Shown here: positions 6,395-8,906 of the stretch, piece after piece | How positions within the stretch are numbered: the stretch's first letter is position 1 | Layout of the letters: each line of letters starts with the position of its first letter | DNA from: Rhodospirillales bacterium | GTDB taxonomy: Bacteria; Pseudomonadota; Alphaproteobacteria; Rhodospirillales; Casp-alpha2 | DNA: 8,906 nucleotides | Assembly (NCBI GenBank): GCA_028282185.1 | Contig: JANQIJ010000178.1 | Coordinates: 1 to 8,906 of the forward strand | Reading direction: 5' to 3' | The notes under the pieces: model-generated | Seen by the model: only the letters and a program-made list of their open reading frames with translations | What the model was told of the DNA's origin: nothing | Databases searched by the model: none | Made by a program: the position numbers and the translations under genes

Positions 6395-6403
6395 AACCGG
6401 GCC
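6377..6403 (+). other. GC inverted repeat over the stop codon of the second QueD-like gene
   Basis: GGCCCGG (6377-6383) and CCGGGCC (6397-6403) form a perfect 7-base stem with a 13-base loop spanning the stop codon. No T-run follows, so intrinsic termination is not supported. A second small palindrome, GCCCA-TAT-TGGGC, lies at 6432-6444. Confidence 0.25.
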
Positions 6404-6483
6404 AGAAGCCGTCGGCACCCGGGCGTCCCTTGCCCATATTGGGCGTTTCCTACAAAATGTTGCCGTTAGTTCGTTGAATTCGG

Positions 6484-6526
6484 ACATATATCGCGGAACA
6501 CGCAATATATGGTCGTTTATATTGCG
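6484..6526 (+). promoter_or_regulatory. Operator-like array of three alternating CGC(A/G)ATATA elements
   Basis: The element CGCAATATATG lies on the plus strand at 6501-6511. On the minus strand its near-copy CGCGATATATG is at 6484-6494 (one mismatch), and CGCAATATA is at 6518-6526. The central and right copies form a perfect 9-base inverted repeat with an 8-base loop. Start-to-start spacing is about 17 bases and orientation alternates. The block is AT-rich inside GC-rich DNA and ends 40 bases before the next ATG. TATATT (6518-6523) inside the right copy resembles a -10 box, but no good -35 was seen. A dimeric regulator binding site is the likely meaning. Confidence 0.55.
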
Positions 6527-6565
6527 CCCCCTCCGGCGCGGCCCGCGGTAACGAGGAGACAGGCC

Positions 6566-6844
6566 ATGGAATTCCTGATCTTGCAGTCCAGAAAGGACCC
6601 GGACTTCTACATCATCACCGATCCGCAGAACGCCCATCGCGCGTTGCAGGAATATCGCGAAAGCCAGCCCGACGACGAACTGAGCCTGGCCCCGGTCGAC
6701 AGCCATGCCCGGGTGCTGGACAGTATTCCCAACTTGTCCGTGGTGAAAAGCTTCATCGACCTGATCGGCTACTTCGGCCATGCGGTCGAACGGGACCGCG
6801 CCTGGCCGACCCCGGCCCGGGACGACAAGGCGCAGACCGGCTGA
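6566..6844 (+). CDS. Small uncharacterised protein, 92 residues
   Basis: I do not recognise this protein. The ATG at 6566 has a strong GAGGAG ribosome binding site seven bases upstream; the same frame opens at 6509, but that would translate the operator-like repeat. The sequence begins MEFLILQSRKDPDFYIITD, which looks like a beta strand-turn-strand, continues with an Ala/Glu/Arg helix (QNAHRALQEYRESQ) and a VKSFIDLIGYFGHAV helix, and ends in a polar tail. There is no signal peptide, membrane segment, Cys or metal motif. It is probably a small soluble alpha/beta protein. It follows the QueD-like pair by 171 bases with its own likely regulatory block, so it may be regulated separately, and it converges on queF. 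Confidence 0.7.
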   Translation: MEFLILQSRKDPDFYIITDPQNAHRALQEYRESQPDDELSLAPVDSHARVLDSIPNLSVVKSFIDLIGYFGHAVERDRAWPTPARDDKAQTG

Positions 6845-6907
6845 TCCGTTCGTTGCCTTCGACCATCCCCGGCCGGTCAATCATTGATTAATAGGCTCTG
6901 ACACGCT

Positions 6908-7368
6908 CTAGCCGCGCCCTCTATAAGGCTGGACGCCCTGATCCGGCACCCAAAGGCCGTCGGGCGGGCTGCCCCTCTCATGGAACACGTCGATGGGGAT
7001 ACCGCCGCGCGGATACCAATAGCCGCCGATGCGGAGCCACTTGGGCTGGGCGGCGCTTTCGATCTTCTTGGCGACGGCGATGGTGCAGGCTTCGTGAAAG
7101 CCGGCGTGGTTACGGAAACTGCCGAGATAGAGCTTCAACGACTTGCTTTCGACGATAAGTGCATCGGGGGCGTAATCGATCACCAGATGGGCGAAGTCCG
7201 GCTGGCCCGTCACCGGGCAGACCGAGGTGAATTCCGGACAGGCGAAGCGGATCAGGTAGTCCCGGTCCGGATGGGGGTTGGCCACGCATTCCAGGACCGC
7301 CGCTTCCGGGTCGCCGGGTATCTCCGAGGCCCGGCCCAGCTGGGTCAGGTCATGGGTTTCCTCTTGGC

Positions 7369-7372
<4 letters not shown>
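6908..7372 (-). CDS. queF: NADPH-dependent preQ0 reductase (7-cyano-7-deazaguanine reductase)
   Basis: QueF reduces the nitrile of preQ0 to the aminomethyl group of preQ1 with two NADPH, the last soluble step before tRNA insertion. At 154 residues this is the short, unimodular (type I) form. Residues 48-60 read EFTSVCPVTGQPD, with Cys52 as the nucleophile that forms the thioimide and Asp59 as the acid. The family signature begins at residue 75 with ESKSLKLYLGSFRN and ends in FHE at 92-94; it binds NADPH and substrate. The ATG at 7372 overlaps the tgt stop by ATGA, so translation is coupled to tgt. The same frame is open farther upstream inside tgt, but that part is only a shadow of tgt. The stop at 6908 ends the queA-tgt-queF operon. 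Confidence 0.95.
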
Positions 7373-8511
<1,139 letters not shown>

Positions 8512-8518
8512 GGCGCTT

Positions 8519-8737
8519 TCATTCCGGCTCTATCCGTTCCAACAGGCAGGCGTCGCCATAGGAATAGAACCGGTAGCCCTGGTCGACGGCGTGGGCATAG
8601 GCGGCCCGCATCCGGTCCAGGCCGGAAAAGGCGGCGACCAGCATGAACAGGGTCGAGCGGGGCAGGTGGAAGTTGGTCATCATCAGGTCGCAGGCCTTGA
8701 ACGGGTATCCCGGCGTGATGAAGATGTCGGGCTCGCC
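8519..8737 (-). CDS. queA: S-adenosylmethionine:tRNA ribosyltransferase-isomerase, C-terminal 72 residues only
   Basis: QueA transfers and rearranges the ribosyl group of SAM onto preQ1 in tRNA, giving epoxyqueuosine. Only the last 72 residues are reliable: DIFITPGY, TNFHLPRSTLFMLVAAFSG and YRFYSYGDACLLE are classic C-terminal QueA motifs. The stop is seven bases upstream of tgt, so the two are co-transcribed. Upstream of 8737 the minus-strand frame stays open to 8839 but encodes an unrelated-looking sequence (RPHRAVVL and beyond) where family members read PFQGETDIF. The homology breaks at about 8738, exactly where the inverted copy begins. In the reliable part, Pro replaces the usual Thr in GETD and the usual Arg in PGYRF; both differ from the inverted copy. 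Confidence 0.88.
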   Translation of the reverse strand, partial: GEPDIFITPGYPFKACDLMMTNFHLPRSTLFMLVAAFSGLDRMRAAYAHAVDQGYRFYSYGDACLLERIEPE

Positions 8738-8906
8738 CAAGACGACGGCACGGTGCGGCCGTTTCAGGGCGAGACCGACATCTTCATCACGCCGGGATAC
8801 CGGTTCAAGGCCTGCGCCCTGATGATGACCAACTTCCACCTGCCCCGCTCGACCCTGGTCATGCTGGTCGCCGCCTTTTCCGGCCTGGACCGGGTGCGGG
8901 CCGCCT
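8599..8906. repeat. Large inverted repeat at the window end (140-base arms, 28-base loop)
   Basis: Bases 8599-8738 and 8767-8906 are reverse complements of each other, 140 bases each, with a handful of mismatches (five counted) and no gaps. The 28-base loop is 8739-8766. Both arms are the same part of queA. The right arm runs exactly to the last base. All five mismatches change the encoded residue (Thr/Pro, Arg/Pro, Ala/Asp, Val/Phe, Val/Met), which does not look like natural divergence of a working gene. It is best explained as a fold-back chimera at a contig end. Confidence 0.85.
8741..8906 (+). pseudogene. queA: Inverted second fragment of queA
   Basis: Read on the plus strand from 8741, this fragment encodes 55 residues in one frame. 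They begin DDGTVRPFQGETDIFITPGY and continue through TNFHLPRSTLVMLVAAFSG to RVRAA at the window end. The start matches what should precede DIFITPGY in QueA better than the minus-strand copy does, so the loop bases 8741-8766 belong to this fragment and not to the operon gene. Val replaces the usual Phe after STL, and Ala the usual Asp before LMMTNFH. It is not a separate gene; probable artefact or local inversion-duplication. Confidence 0.75.

Noticed and set aside
5927..6880. 317-residue open frame on the minus strand across the QueD-like genes and the small gene
   Set aside because: It spans three well-supported features and the intergenic operator array, and its translation has no family resemblance.
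6880..6890. AATCATTGATT palindrome between the small gene and queF
   Set aside because: It is short and AT-rich with no promoter or stem context; too weak to call an operator or terminator.
8738..8839. N-terminal part of the minus-strand frame joined to queA
   Set aside because: It is the reverse complement of the inverted queA copy and its loop, not true QueA sequence.

Overview
The window is a GC-rich chromosomal segment of a probable alphaproteobacterium, perhaps Rhodospirillales-like. That placement rests on codon use, on the QueF/Tgt/QueA and MIP-channel sequence styles, and on the tight ATGA-overlapping operons; it is not a firm taxonomic assignment. No rRNA, tRNA, transposase, integrase or CRISPR array was seen. 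Nothing proves horizontal transfer, but there are odd patches.

Left part (1-3582). The window opens inside a SucD-like CoA-ligase alpha subunit (2-811) that keeps the phospho-histidine motif. Its last codons are duplicated out of frame with synonymous changes, and it carries one strikingly AT-rich internal patch. It is followed by an NfsA/FRP-type nitroreductase (923-1702). Next comes an AqpS-like MIP channel (1908-2576) behind a sigma70-type promoter and an AT-rich, ArsR-style operator. The channel converges, with a 2-base gap, on a minus-strand gene of unknown function (2579-3325) that encodes three membrane segments between two coiled-coil tails and has its own clear promoter.

Middle part (3583-6844). 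A lipoprotein (3583-5172) carries seven FG-GAP/VCBS calcium-loop repeats and an ASPIC/UnbV-like C-terminus. It is followed convergently by a short DksA/TraR-family zinc-finger protein (5209-5523, minus). Divergent from that is a pair of overlapping QueD/PTPS-family genes (5655-6020 and 6017-6394). Both have lost canonical zinc or catalytic residues, and each has lost a different set. A small uncharacterised gene (6566-6844) follows, preceded by three regularly spaced copies of a CGC(A/G)ATATA element in alternating orientation.

Right part (6908-8906). This is a queuosine operon on the minus strand, queA-tgt-queF. QueF reduces preQ0 to preQ1, Tgt inserts preQ1 into tRNA, and QueA adds the epoxycyclopentanediol ring. 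With the QueD-like pair across a short convergent gap, the neighbourhood is dominated by 7-deazaguanine chemistry. The right edge is not normal genome sequence. The last 140 bases are an inverted, about 96% identical copy of the queA sequence at 8599-8738, separated by 28 bases. It looks like a fold-back chimera at a contig end, so the upstream part of queA should not be trusted.

The strongest candidates for new biology are the degenerate QueD-like pair and the operator array at 6484-6526.
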